DNA from: Subtercola boreus
GTDB taxonomy: Bacteria > Actinomycetota > Actinomycetes > Actinomycetales > Microbacteriaceae
NCBI RefSeq assembly: GCF_003399645.1
Contig: NZ_NBXD01000020.1
Coordinates: 1 to 64,000, forward strand
Length of the DNA stretch: 64,000 nt
Direction: 5' to 3'
In this document: positions 1-8,084 of the stretch, one piece after another
Layout: each line of letters begins with the position of its first letter
Position numbering within the stretch: the stretch's first letter is position 1
Program-made: the position numbers and the translations under genes
The notes under the pieces: generated by a model
Database searches by the model: none
Told to the model about the DNA's origin: nothing
The model's input: only the letters and a program-made list of their open reading frames with translations

Positions 1-1099
1 AGAGGAGGGTTTCGATCGTGCTCGCAGGCACGGGTTCGGTGAGACCGTCGATCCAGCCGACACCCCGGCCGGAGATGATGTCGTCGAGGGTGGCGTGCAC
101 GTTGACGGTGGGTGCGGCCCCGTTCAGCCGCGGCATGGTCGGGAGACCTGCTGCGGTGGTGACGAGTTGGAGGAGACCGTCGGCGAGTTTCTGACCCCGA
201 GTGCGGGTGTCGCGGAGCAGCGGGTCGACCTCGCCGCCGTCAGCCGGGTCACCCTCACCGGTGGTGCCGGTCGGGTCGGAGGTGCCGGTGCCGGTGTGGT
301 CGGTGAAGGTGGGGATGCGGGGACTCGTGAACGGCTCCAGGGCTGCCCGCAAATGACCGGCCGCGGTCGGGGGGAGGAGGCCGGTGAGTTTGGTCATCCC
401 GGTCTTCTCCGTGACCAAGGTCAGGTGACGTCTGTCGTGCAGTTGCGCCTCTGTCGGCTCTGTGCCGTCGGGGTCGAGGTGGGCGATCATCCGTACCGCG
501 AAACGGTCGATGACGTCTGCGGAGTAGCACTGGCCCCCCAACGACTCTTGCGCCAGAGACACCAGTTGCGCTTCGGCTTCCAGGAGAGCATCCGTGAACC
601 CGGTACTTTTCGCCACCCGGCCGAGCCTGGTCGTGATCACGGTGGCTACGTCAAGACCGATCGCTCCGAGCCCGACCGCTTCGGCGACGTGGGAGAACGC
701 GGGAAGGTTCGGCAGCCCACACAGCGACATCGTCACACGGAGCTCCCCACCGACCTTCATCAGCTTCTTCGCCGTGTGCTCACTCGTACCCGTATTCGCG
801 GCGAGGAACCCGGCGGGGGTGGTGAAGTTCGACTTCTTCGACATCCCGTCTTCGCCGAGTTCGGGCCTGCACCGCTCAGCCACCTCCCCAGCCAACTGCA
901 GACGCAACGATGTGACCAACCGTTCCAGGTACTCCACCTGCACCACACCAGCCATCAACACACCAGTGGCAAGCCCCGTGGGCGCGGCAGGAACGGCACC
1001 CGAAGACGGATCCAAAACGCCCAGGCTCAAAAGAGCATCCACGCACCCCACAATCGCCGACGCCGTGTCAGCAACAGGAGGTGTGGGCGGTGGTTTCAT
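1..1099 (-). CDS. DUF222 / HNH-endonuclease family protein (5' part, truncated by window edge)
   Basis: The reading frame is open on the minus strand from an ATG at 1099 to the window edge, giving 366 codons with no stop. The protein begins MKPPPTPPVADTASAIVG. It then shows the helical DUF222 body: a section with EYLERLVTSLRLQLAGEVAE, then SEHTAKKLMKVGGELRV, and later ATLDDIISGRGVGWIDG. In the family as I know it, this region precedes a C-terminal HNH nuclease domain. That part, with its catalytic His-Asn-His, would lie to the left of base 1 and is not visible. These proteins are abundant paralogs in Microbacteriaceae and related Actinobacteria. Their role is not established; they are often in variable spots. 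No clear Shine-Dalgarno precedes the ATG. Larger frames on the plus strand over this interval are shadows. Confidence 0.85.
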   Translation of the reverse strand, partial: MKPPPTPPVADTASAIVGCVDALLSLGVLDPSSGAVPAAPTGLATGVLMAGVVQVEYLERLVTSLRLQLAGEVAERCRPELGEDGMSKKSNFTTPAGFLAANTGTSEHTAKKLMKVGGELRVTMSLCGLPNLPAFSHVAEAVGLGAIGLDVATVITTRLGRVAKSTGFTDALLEAEAQLVSLAQESLGGQCYSADVIDRFAVRMIAHLDPDGTEPTEAQLHDRRHLTLVTEKTGMTKLTGLLPPTAAGHLRAALEPFTSPRIPTFTDHTGTGTSDPTGTTGEGDPADGGEVDPLLRDTRTRGQKLADGLLQLVTTAAGLPTMPRLNGAAPTVNVHATLDDIISGRGVGWIDGLTEPVPASTIETLL

Positions 1100-1238
1100 G
1101 ACTCAAGTCAAACACCAACCACTGACATTACCTCAGCAAACACACCACGAGACAGACCAATCCAGAAAATTCTTTCTGAGAGTTTTCGACCCAGCCCATA
1201 CCCGCGGATCTGGTCCCAAGAAACTTACCCACACAACG

Positions 1239-1273
1239 CAGAAGGCCCGGTCTGAATGAGACCGGGCCTTCTG
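1239..1273. terminator. Bidirectional intrinsic terminator
   Basis: A perfect 15-bp stem (CAGAAGGCCCGGTCT at 1239-1253 and its complement at 1259-1273) closes a 5-nt loop, GAATG. It lies just downstream of the tRNA, which is read right to left. The flanking T tract is short on the plus side (TTT) and poor on the minus side. It most likely ends the tRNA transcript and insulates the DUF222 gene. Confidence 0.8.
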
Positions 1274-1287
1274 TTTACTGCCTTTTG

Positions 1288-1361
1288 TTGCGGGGACAGG
1301 ATTTGAACCTGCGACCTCTGGGTTATGAGCCCAGCGAGCTACCGAACTGCTCCACCCCGCG
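1288..1361 (-). tRNA. Initiator tRNA-fMet (anticodon CAU)
   Basis: A complete cloverleaf of 74 nt is read on the minus strand. The acceptor stem is CGCGGGG with CCCCGCA, the anticodon arm is CTGGG-CTCATAA-CCCAG, and the T-loop contains GGTTCAAATCC. The first base pair of the acceptor is a C-A mismatch, and the anticodon stem carries three consecutive G-C pairs next to the loop. Both are identity marks of the initiator rather than the elongator tRNA-Met. The CCA end is not encoded, since AACAAAAGG follows. Confidence 0.95.
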
Positions 1362-1445
1362 GCACAAGATGTAACACTATCACAGCCTCAAGCAGCCGGT
1401 GACCGCGGGGCCCGAAAGCCCCGCGATCACAGTGCCAGCGAGACG

Positions 1446-4343
1446 CTACTGCTGCCCTGAGGCTGCGATGGCCGCAGCCACCGCGTCTTTGAGCTGCTGG
1501 TCGGCTACGCCATAGGCCGTCCAGTCCGCGGCCTGCAGCGCAGCATCCCGAGCCGCCAGCGCGGTCTTGGCGTTGGCCAACGCCTGCGTGAGCGCGGCAT
1601 TGTTGCCCGTGCCGGCTGCGGCGCCCGTGCCGGTTCCTGCGGCCGCTCCGGTGCCCGTGGTGGGCGATGTGACGCCGCCGTCGCCGGCTGTGGCCCCCGA
1701 ATCACCTCCGAAGAGGTCGTCGAGCGCAGCATCCAAGGTGTCTTCGAAGGCGATCTTGTCACCGAAGCCGACGAGGATCTTCTGCAACAGCGGGTAGCTC
1801 GTCTCACCCCTCGATCGCACGTAGACCGGTTGCACGTACAGCAGGCCGCCTCCGACAGGGAGGGTGAGCAGGTTTCCGCTGAGCACCTCGGTCGACCCCT
1901 GTTTCAGCAGGTTGAGCGCCTGAGACACCGTCGGGTCGGAGTTGAACTTGTTCTGCACCTGCCCGGGGCCCGGCACCGTCGCATCCTTGGGCAAAGTCAG
2001 CAACCGCATCTTGCCGAAGTCGGCAGACCTCTGCCCCGCAACATCGCCCGCGTTCGAGTCGACGGCCAGGTAGCCGTTGAGACTCTTCGACGTGTCTTCG
2101 CCCGTGAGCGGGATGAACGTCGAGTACAGCGAGTACTGGGGCGAGTCCTGGCCCGGCACCTTCAGCGTGAGGTAGTACGGCGGTTGCACGGTGGGGTTGG
2201 AGGCAGGCGAGGTCGGATCGTTCGGCGTCGTCCACGCATCTTCACGGGAGTAGAACGATCCCGCATCGGTCACGTGGTACTGCCCCAGGATGGCGCGCTG
2301 CACCTTGAAGAGGTCAGCCGGGTACCGCACGTGGCTCATCAGCTGCGCACCCATGTCACTCATCGGCTTGATGGTCGACGGGAAGATCTTCTGCCAGGTC
2401 TGCAACAGCGGATCCTGGTCGTCCCACGCGTAGAGCGTCACTTTTCCGTCGTAGGCGTCGACCGTGGCCTTCACCGAGTTGCGGATGTAGTTGATGTTGT
2501 TGTCGGGCGCGTATCCCGGCTTCGGTGTGTAGGTGTCGGCGATCGCTGCACTGAGACCCTCGGTGCGCGAGTACGGGTACTCCGACGTCGTCGTGTAGCC
2601 GTCGACGATCCAGACCACCTTGCCGTCGACGACGGATGCGTACGGATCCGAATCGATCGTCAGGTACGGAGCTACCTTCGACACCCGAGTGGCAGGGTCG
2701 CGGTCGTAGAGGATCTGCGAGTCGTTGTTGACGGCCTCCGAGAGGAAGATCTCCTGCGACTGGAACTTGAGCGCGTAGGCGAGCTTGTTGAAGACGTTGT
2801 CGAGCTTCGGGCCACCGTCGCCGTCGAAGGTCGTGTACGTCTGTGACGCGCCATTGGTGCCCGATGGGTAGTCGAGCTCGATCTGCGGTGACCCGGCGGG
2901 AGCGCCGACGATGGAGTAGTCGGGCGAATTCTCACCGAAGTAGATGCGCTGCTCGTAGTCGCCCAGCACACCCGTGCTCGGGATGCCCGACTCGGCGAAC
3001 ACCGGCTGGCCGTCGACCGACCGCTGGTTGCCGTAGGCGGCGACCAGGCCGTACCCGTGCGTGTAGACGACGGTCTGGTTGTACCAGCTGGCAGACGTGC
3101 CCAGCTGGGCCAGGTTGAGGTCACGAACGGTCGACACCGTGTCTTGGCTCTTGCCGTCGATCGTGTACCGGTCGACGTTGAGGTCGGTCGGGAACTGGTA
3201 GTACTGGCGGAACTGCTGTAGCGCCGCGAACGTGCTGCTGACGAGGGCCGGGTCGAGAATACGGATGCTCGACGTCGTCGCCGCGTCGGCCCGCAGTGCC
3301 CCGGGTTCCGCCGTCGTGGTCGCATCGTACGGAATGGTCTCGACATTGCTCACGTCGTAGGCGTCGCGGGTGAGGTCGATGTTGTCCTGGATGTACGGCT
3401 GCTCGAGGCTCCGCTCCGACGGGTCGACCTGGAACCGCTGCACCACCCACGGGTAGAGCGATCCGAGCACGAGGCCGCTCACGATGAGCAGCGCCGTTCC
3501 GATCACCGGCAGGCGCCAGCGCCCGATGAACGCGGCGAGGAGGAAGAGAACGGCGACGATGACGGCGATTCCGGCGAGGATCTGGAGTCCCGGGATGGTG
3601 GCGTTCACGTCGGCGTAGGAGGCACCCGTGATGAGGCCGCCGCTGTTGGTGAGTGTCGCGAACTGGTCGAGCCAGATGCTCACACCCTGCAGCAGGAGGT
3701 AGATGCCCGCCGTGATCGCGATCTGGATGCGGGCCGTCTTCGAGATGCGCACCTCGCGCTGCCCGAACCGGATGGCGCCGTAGAGGTAGCTCGTCGCAAT
3801 GGCCGAGATGCCGGCGATCAGAACGACGGCCGACGCGAAGCCCACCACACTCTGCCAGAACGGCAAGTCGTAGACGTAGAACGAGATGTCGAGATTGAAC
3901 TGCGGGTCGGTCTTGCCGAACGAGGTGCGGTTCAGGTACTGCAGCACGACCTGCCAGCGGGCGGCGGCAGAGACGCCGGCGAACAGGCCGAGCAGGGCCG
4001 GGATGCCGATGGCCGCGAGCCTCCGCAACGGCTCGACGACCTGCTGGTAGCGATCGAGCTGCGAGTTGAGTTTCGCGTAGACCGGGCGGAACCGGAACGC
4101 GATCTCGATGCTGACGAAGACGGGAATGGCCATGGCCAGGAACCCCACGACGAACATCACCGCTCCCGCGATCCACTGGGTGGTCAGCACACTCAGGAAG
4201 CCGAGCTGGTTGAACCAGAGAACCTCGGTGTAGAGGTTGGTGAAGACGAAGAACAGAATCGCGAGAACGGCGATGACCGCTATCGCAACCGCGACGACGG
4301 TTCGCGATCGTCTGGCGGGTTTCTGGGCTGTGGAGGATGTCAC
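1446..4343 (-). CDS. UPF0182 family membrane protein
   Basis: This 965-aa protein of the UPF0182 (COG1615) family is conserved in Actinobacteria; its function is unknown. It starts at a GTG with AGAGG seven bases upstream. The first roughly 320 residues hold about seven hydrophobic segments, beginning with VVAVAIAVIAVLAILFFVF near residue 17. They are followed by a very large extracytoplasmic domain with many Tyr, Asp and Gly residues, and a C-terminal tail rich in GTGAAAGTGTG-type low-complexity sequence (residues about 880-920). The length is usual for the family. It lies downstream of the PDZ/Lon-like protease gene in the same direction with a 75-bp gap, an arrangement I recall also for mycobacteria, so the two may act together at the membrane. 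Confidence 0.93.
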   Translation of the reverse strand: MTSSTAQKPARRSRTVVAVAIAVIAVLAILFFVFTNLYTEVLWFNQLGFLSVLTTQWIAGAVMFVVGFLAMAIPVFVSIEIAFRFRPVYAKLNSQLDRYQQVVEPLRRLAAIGIPALLGLFAGVSAAARWQVVLQYLNRTSFGKTDPQFNLDISFYVYDLPFWQSVVGFASAVVLIAGISAIATSYLYGAIRFGQREVRISKTARIQIAITAGIYLLLQGVSIWLDQFATLTNSGGLITGASYADVNATIPGLQILAGIAVIVAVLFLLAAFIGRWRLPVIGTALLIVSGLVLGSLYPWVVQRFQVDPSERSLEQPYIQDNIDLTRDAYDVSNVETIPYDATTTAEPGALRADAATTSSIRILDPALVSSTFAALQQFRQYYQFPTDLNVDRYTIDGKSQDTVSTVRDLNLAQLGTSASWYNQTVVYTHGYGLVAAYGNQRSVDGQPVFAESGIPSTGVLGDYEQRIYFGENSPDYSIVGAPAGSPQIELDYPSGTNGASQTYTTFDGDGGPKLDNVFNKLAYALKFQSQEIFLSEAVNNDSQILYDRDPATRVSKVAPYLTIDSDPYASVVDGKVVWIVDGYTTTSEYPYSRTEGLSAAIADTYTPKPGYAPDNNINYIRNSVKATVDAYDGKVTLYAWDDQDPLLQTWQKIFPSTIKPMSDMGAQLMSHVRYPADLFKVQRAILGQYHVTDAGSFYSREDAWTTPNDPTSPASNPTVQPPYYLTLKVPGQDSPQYSLYSTFIPLTGEDTSKSLNGYLAVDSNAGDVAGQRSADFGKMRLLTLPKDATVPGPGQVQNKFNSDPTVSQALNLLKQGSTEVLSGNLLTLPVGGGLLYVQPVYVRSRGETSYPLLQKILVGFGDKIAFEDTLDAALDDLFGGDSGATAGDGGVTSPTTGTGAAAGTGTGAAAGTGNNAALTQALANAKTALAARDAALQAADWTAYGVADQQLKDAVAAAIAASGQQ

Positions 4344-4418
4344 GGATAGCCTCTTGTGTTAGCTGTGGGGTTTGGGCCTAATCCTAGACAACCAATACTG
4401 GGAAGCCGCCTCCGAGGC

Positions 4419-5552
4419 TCAGCCGGCCGCCTGAACCGTGTCACAGGTTGGCAACGAATCCGTGTTCGTCCCGGAGGAGATGTCGTTCAGTACGGTCAGC
4501 GAGTCGCTGAGGGTCGTCACGGCGAAAACTTTCAGCCCGTCGGGAACGTGCCCGACCACCTCATCGCAGTTGGTGGACGGCGCAAGAAAGACGGTCGCCC
4601 CGCTCTGCTTGGCACCCGAGAGCTTCTGGCGGATGCCGCCGATCGGCCCGACGGTTCCATCGGCCGTGATCGTGCCGGTTCCAGCGACCTTCTGGCCGCC
4701 GTTGAGCTCTCCCGGCGTGAGCTGGTCGATGATGCCCAGCGCGAACATCATTCCCGCGCTCGGTCCGCCGACGTTGTCGAGCTGGATGTTCACGGTGAAG
4801 GGAAAGTCGTAGTTCGCCGTGGTGGCCGCGCCGATGCCCAGCAGAACCGCACCGCCGTCGCCCGCCTTCGGCGTGACCTGCACGGTACTCTCGGCGCTAT
4901 CACGGGTGATCACGATCGTGGCTGGTGCAGCATCCCCGTTCGCCGTCACCGCCGCCTTCAGCCCGTCGACCGTCGTGACCGCCGTGCCATTGACCGAGTC
5001 GATGAGGTCGCCGGACTGCAGGATGCCCGTGGCCGGCGACCCGTCGGCGACCTGGGCGACACCCACCGTTGCTGTGGTCGTGAACGGGATCTTCAGGTCG
5101 GTGAGCGCTGCGGCGATCGCCTCCTGCTGGGAGTCGACCATCTGCGCCGCGTTCTCCTCGTTCTGCTGGTCGACACTGACCGACGGCGGATAGATCGCCT
5201 CGAGCGGAACGATGGCGCGGGACGTGTCGAACCACGCTCCGACGATCTCGGCCCAGCTGGGGCGGGAGTCGGGCGTACCGACCACAGAGACCGTGAGCAT
5301 GTCGAGCGCTCCCGAGGTGGGGTAGGTCGTCGCTCCCTGAATGGTGATGAGCGGGACAGCGGTGCCGTCGTGATCGCTGGTGCCGAGGGTGTTGAAGACA
5401 GGACCGGGCTGCTCGATCACATAAGGGGAGGGAATGAAGCTCATCCCGAGCGCCAGAACGAGCGCGGCGATGAGGCTGACCCAGCCTGCGGTGCGTCGAC
5501 GGGAACGGGGTTTCGCGGGCTCCGTCGGCTGCGTTTCACCGAAAAGGCTCAC
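4419..5552 (-). CDS. Membrane-anchored PDZ / Lon-like (S16, YlbL-type) serine protease
   Basis: The 377-residue protein starts at a GTG preceded by AAAGGA. A single N-terminal membrane anchor lies at about residues 23-42 (AGWVSLIAALVLALGMSFI). A PDZ-like region with VADGSPATGILQSGDLIDSV follows in the middle. The C-terminal Lon protease domain contains GGPSAGMMFALG, with the nucleophile at Ser265, and GPIGGIRQKLSGAK, where Lys310 fits the Lys of the Ser-Lys dyad. There is no ATPase domain, as expected for this family. The active domain should face the cell exterior. The gene is divergent from the DUF2342 gene and upstream of UPF0182. Its substrate is unknown. Confidence 0.9.
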   Translation of the reverse strand: MSLFGETQPTEPAKPRSRRRTAGWVSLIAALVLALGMSFIPSPYVIEQPGPVFNTLGTSDHDGTAVPLITIQGATTYPTSGALDMLTVSVVGTPDSRPSWAEIVGAWFDTSRAIVPLEAIYPPSVSVDQQNEENAAQMVDSQQEAIAAALTDLKIPFTTTATVGVAQVADGSPATGILQSGDLIDSVNGTAVTTVDGLKAAVTANGDAAPATIVITRDSAESTVQVTPKAGDGGAVLLGIGAATTANYDFPFTVNIQLDNVGGPSAGMMFALGIIDQLTPGELNGGQKVAGTGTITADGTVGPIGGIRQKLSGAKQSGATVFLAPSTNCDEVVGHVPDGLKVFAVTTLSDSLTVLNDISSGTNTDSLPTCDTVQAAG

Positions 5553-5694
5553 GGTGTCCTTTCAAAGGGGTGGTTGGGGTGTTCGCCACAGGCGCACGGC
5601 CGACATCTCAGCTTATGAGAAATCCCAGCTTGGCGATTGGGCCACCGGCTAGCGTAGAAGTCGATGCTGATAGCCGGCACTGAAGGGTTTCACC

Positions 5695-7134
5695 GTGACT
5701 GACGAGCCAGACAAGAACTCCGAAGACGAGTTCACCGAAATGCTTCGCCAATTCCTGTCGGGCAACTCCGAGCTGGATCCGTCGAAGCTGGCGAGCGCTG
5801 CCGGGCTGCCCTCAGACCCCGCCGCCGTCGCAGCACTGATGCAGCAGCTGCAGAACGCGATGCAGAACACCGGCGACGGTGTCGACTGGAAGGTGGCGCT
5901 CGACGCCGCCCAGCAGATCGCGGTCAAGGATGCCGTGACCATTGCTCCCGCTCAGCGTTCCGCTCTCGAACAGGCCCTGCACGTCGCCGCCCTGTGGCTC
6001 GACGAGGTCACCTACGTCACCGAGCTCGCTGCGACACCGAGCCTGCTGACCCGCAAGGAGTGGGCGACCGCGACCATGCCGGTCTGGGCGGAGGTCGCCG
6101 AACCCGTCGCACTGAGTATCGCCGACGCTCTCACCCGGGTACTGAAAGACCAGGCTCCCGAAGAACTCTCCGGCATGATGGCGAGCGCGAGCCAGCTCAT
6201 GCGGAACATCGGCGGGGCACTGTTCGCCATGCAGCTCGGTCAGGTCGTCGGGCAGCTGTCGACCGAGGTCGTCTCCGGCGGCGACGTCGGCATTCCGCTG
6301 ATGGCAGACCAGCAGGCGGCCCTCGTCCCGCAGAACATCGCAGCCTTCGGCGAGGGTCTCGACATCCCCACCGACCAGGTGCAGCTCTATCTCTCCGTTC
6401 GGGAGATCGCGCACGCGCGGCTGTTCCGGCACGCGAAGTGGCTCCGGCTGCACATGATCACCTCGATCACGGAATTCGCCCGGGGCATCTCCATCGACAC
6501 CGATCGCCTCGAAGACCTCGCGTCGAGCTTCGACCCCTCGAACCCCGAAGAACTGCGGCAGGCCATGGTCAGCGGCGCGCTCATCCCGCCGAAGTCGGAG
6601 ACGCAGCTGCAGGCGCTGGCCCGCCTCGAGACGACGCTCGCGCTCGTCGAAGGATGGGTCGACGTGGTGACGGCGGCCGCAACCGTGCGGTTGCCCAAGC
6701 GCGACGCGGTCGCCGAGACCGTGCGCCGCCGCCGGGCCACGGGTGGGCCGGCCGAGTCGGCGTTCTCAACGCTGGTCGGTCTCGAACTGCGGCCGCGCCG
6801 CCTCCGCGAGGCTGCAGTGATGTGGCAGGCGGTGACGGATGCCGTCGGTGCTGAGGCACGGGACGCACTGTGGTCCCACCCCGATGTGGTACCCACGAGC
6901 GAAGACATCGACAACCCGCAAGGGTTGGTGGCGCGGCTGCTCGCGGGAGCCCCGGAGCCCGACGAGATGGATCTGGCGCTGGAGGACTTCTTCCGCGCGG
7001 AGGAGTCGGGCCCGGACGCATCCGGGCAGGCTGAGCCTGTGCAGGCTGAGTCCGGGCCGGCTGAGCCTGGGCAGACCGAGCCTGGGCCGGCTGAGCCTGC
7101 GGATCGCGACCCCGAGGCACCCCCCGTCGTCTGA
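5695..7134 (+). CDS. DUF2342 family protein, putative zinc-dependent metalloprotease fold
   Basis: The 479-aa protein starts at a GTG with GAAGGG seven bases upstream. Residues about 1-440 match the actinobacterial DUF2342 family, annotated as zinc-dependent metalloprotease or coenzyme-F420-biosynthesis-associated. The core contains LMRNIGGALFAMQLGQVVGQ and VREIAHARLF. The latter sits where an HExxH would be expected but reads R-E-I-A-H, so the first His is missing and protease activity is doubtful. The last roughly 45 residues are a run of short repeats on the theme (S/E)GPAEPGQ and look like a recent expansion. The gene is divergent from the PDZ protease gene, with a 142-bp shared promoter region, and is followed by the E1-like gene. 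Confidence 0.85.
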   Translation: MTDEPDKNSEDEFTEMLRQFLSGNSELDPSKLASAAGLPSDPAAVAALMQQLQNAMQNTGDGVDWKVALDAAQQIAVKDAVTIAPAQRSALEQALHVAALWLDEVTYVTELAATPSLLTRKEWATATMPVWAEVAEPVALSIADALTRVLKDQAPEELSGMMASASQLMRNIGGALFAMQLGQVVGQLSTEVVSGGDVGIPLMADQQAALVPQNIAAFGEGLDIPTDQVQLYLSVREIAHARLFRHAKWLRLHMITSITEFARGISIDTDRLEDLASSFDPSNPEELRQAMVSGALIPPKSETQLQALARLETTLALVEGWVDVVTAAATVRLPKRDAVAETVRRRRATGGPAESAFSTLVGLELRPRRLREAAVMWQAVTDAVGAEARDALWSHPDVVPTSEDIDNPQGLVARLLAGAPEPDEMDLALEDFFRAEESGPDASGQAEPVQAESGPAEPGQTEPGPAEPADRDPEAPPVV

Positions 7135-7193
7135 CCCGCTCGACCTGTGGATAACTTCTGACGCCCCCCGCGGCAGAGGTGCATCATGGGCGC

Positions 7194-8084
7194 ATGCACT
7201 CCCCCACCCTTCGTCTGAATCCGCGCTTCCCTCTCGTCTGGCGAACACCGACCTCCCTGCAGCTCGGCATCGACGCGCCCGTCGTGCGCCTCGACGACGT
7301 CACCCTGGCCGAAGAACACCTGCTGCACTCGCTCCTCACCGGGGTCAGCCTCGAGGGGCTCCGGATGATCGGGGCACGCTCAGGCGGAGCACCGGGGTCG
7401 GCCTCACGCCTCCTCCGGCGGGTCGCCCCCGCCCTCCTTCGTGAAGATCATGGCGCCGCAGCCGTGGCGCTCACCCCGACCCCGCTCGCTGGCCGCGCGA
7501 TCGCAGTGGTCGGCGGCTCCGCCGCCCGCCCGGCGGTGCAGGGGCTGCTGCGACAGCTCGGGGCCGTACCCGGGTCACCCGTCGAGCTCGCCGTGATCGT
7601 CTCGTCGTGGTCGACTCCCCCGCCGGAGGCCGCCGCCTGGCTTCGGCGCGACATTCCGCACCTCGACGTGGTCTTCAGCGATACCGGGGCCACGGTCGGG
7701 CCGCTCGTCGTTCCGGGCGGGGGTGCGTGCCTGCACTGCCGGGAGCGGCACCGCATCGAGCGCGAACCGTCATGGCCGGCGATCGCGGGGCAGCTCTACG
7801 GCCGGCCGGCACCCACCGAGGTTCCGCTCCTGATCGCGCGGGTGCTGCCGGTGGTGGCCTCGCTGTGCGTGCTGCACCTGCGCCTGGGCGCGGGTGGGGA
7901 TGCGGGACCGGGTGCCGTCACCCACCTCGATGCGATCACCGGCGAGGTTCGTCTCAGCCGGCAGGCCGTGCATCCGCAGTGCGCGTGCCGAGCTCTGCCA
8001 GAAACCGTGAAGCCGAGCGAACCTGCGAGCGACTCGCCCCCGTCTCGGCCCACGACAGCAGAAGTCTCTGTCTCGCCCGGGTGA
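7194..8084 (+). CDS. E1-like / TOMM cyclodehydratase-type (ThiF-fold) protein, orphan
   Basis: The protein has 296 aa. The middle reads like the E1-related domain of bacteriocin cyclodehydratases and TOMM leader-peptide-binding proteins. It has a nucleotide-binding-like segment AGRAIAVVGGSAARPAVQGL and then VVPGGGACLHCRERHRIERE. A four-Cys zinc site is visible: C179-x2-C182 and C263-x-C265 (QCACR). A Ser/Pro-rich tail follows. No YcaO protein, dehydrogenase or short precursor peptide is nearby, so it is an orphan. Starts at GTG 7179 and ATG 7194 are both possible, and neither has a well-spaced ribosome site. The last 131 bp overlap the 3' end of the helicase gene on the other strand. Confidence 0.7.
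   Translation: MHSPTLRLNPRFPLVWRTPTSLQLGIDAPVVRLDDVTLAEEHLLHSLLTGVSLEGLRMIGARSGGAPGSASRLLRRVAPALLREDHGAAAVALTPTPLAGRAIAVVGGSAARPAVQGLLRQLGAVPGSPVELAVIVSSWSTPPPEAAAWLRRDIPHLDVVFSDTGATVGPLVVPGGGACLHCRERHRIEREPSWPAIAGQLYGRPAPTEVPLLIARVLPVVASLCVLHLRLGAGGDAGPGAVTHLDAITGEVRLSRQAVHPQCACRALPETVKPSEPASDSPPSRPTTAEVSVSPG

Noticed and set aside
95-1255. 386-codon plus-strand frame at the left edge
   Set aside because: The minus strand encodes an evident DUF222 protein. The plus-strand translation is Arg/Gly/His-rich and matches nothing.
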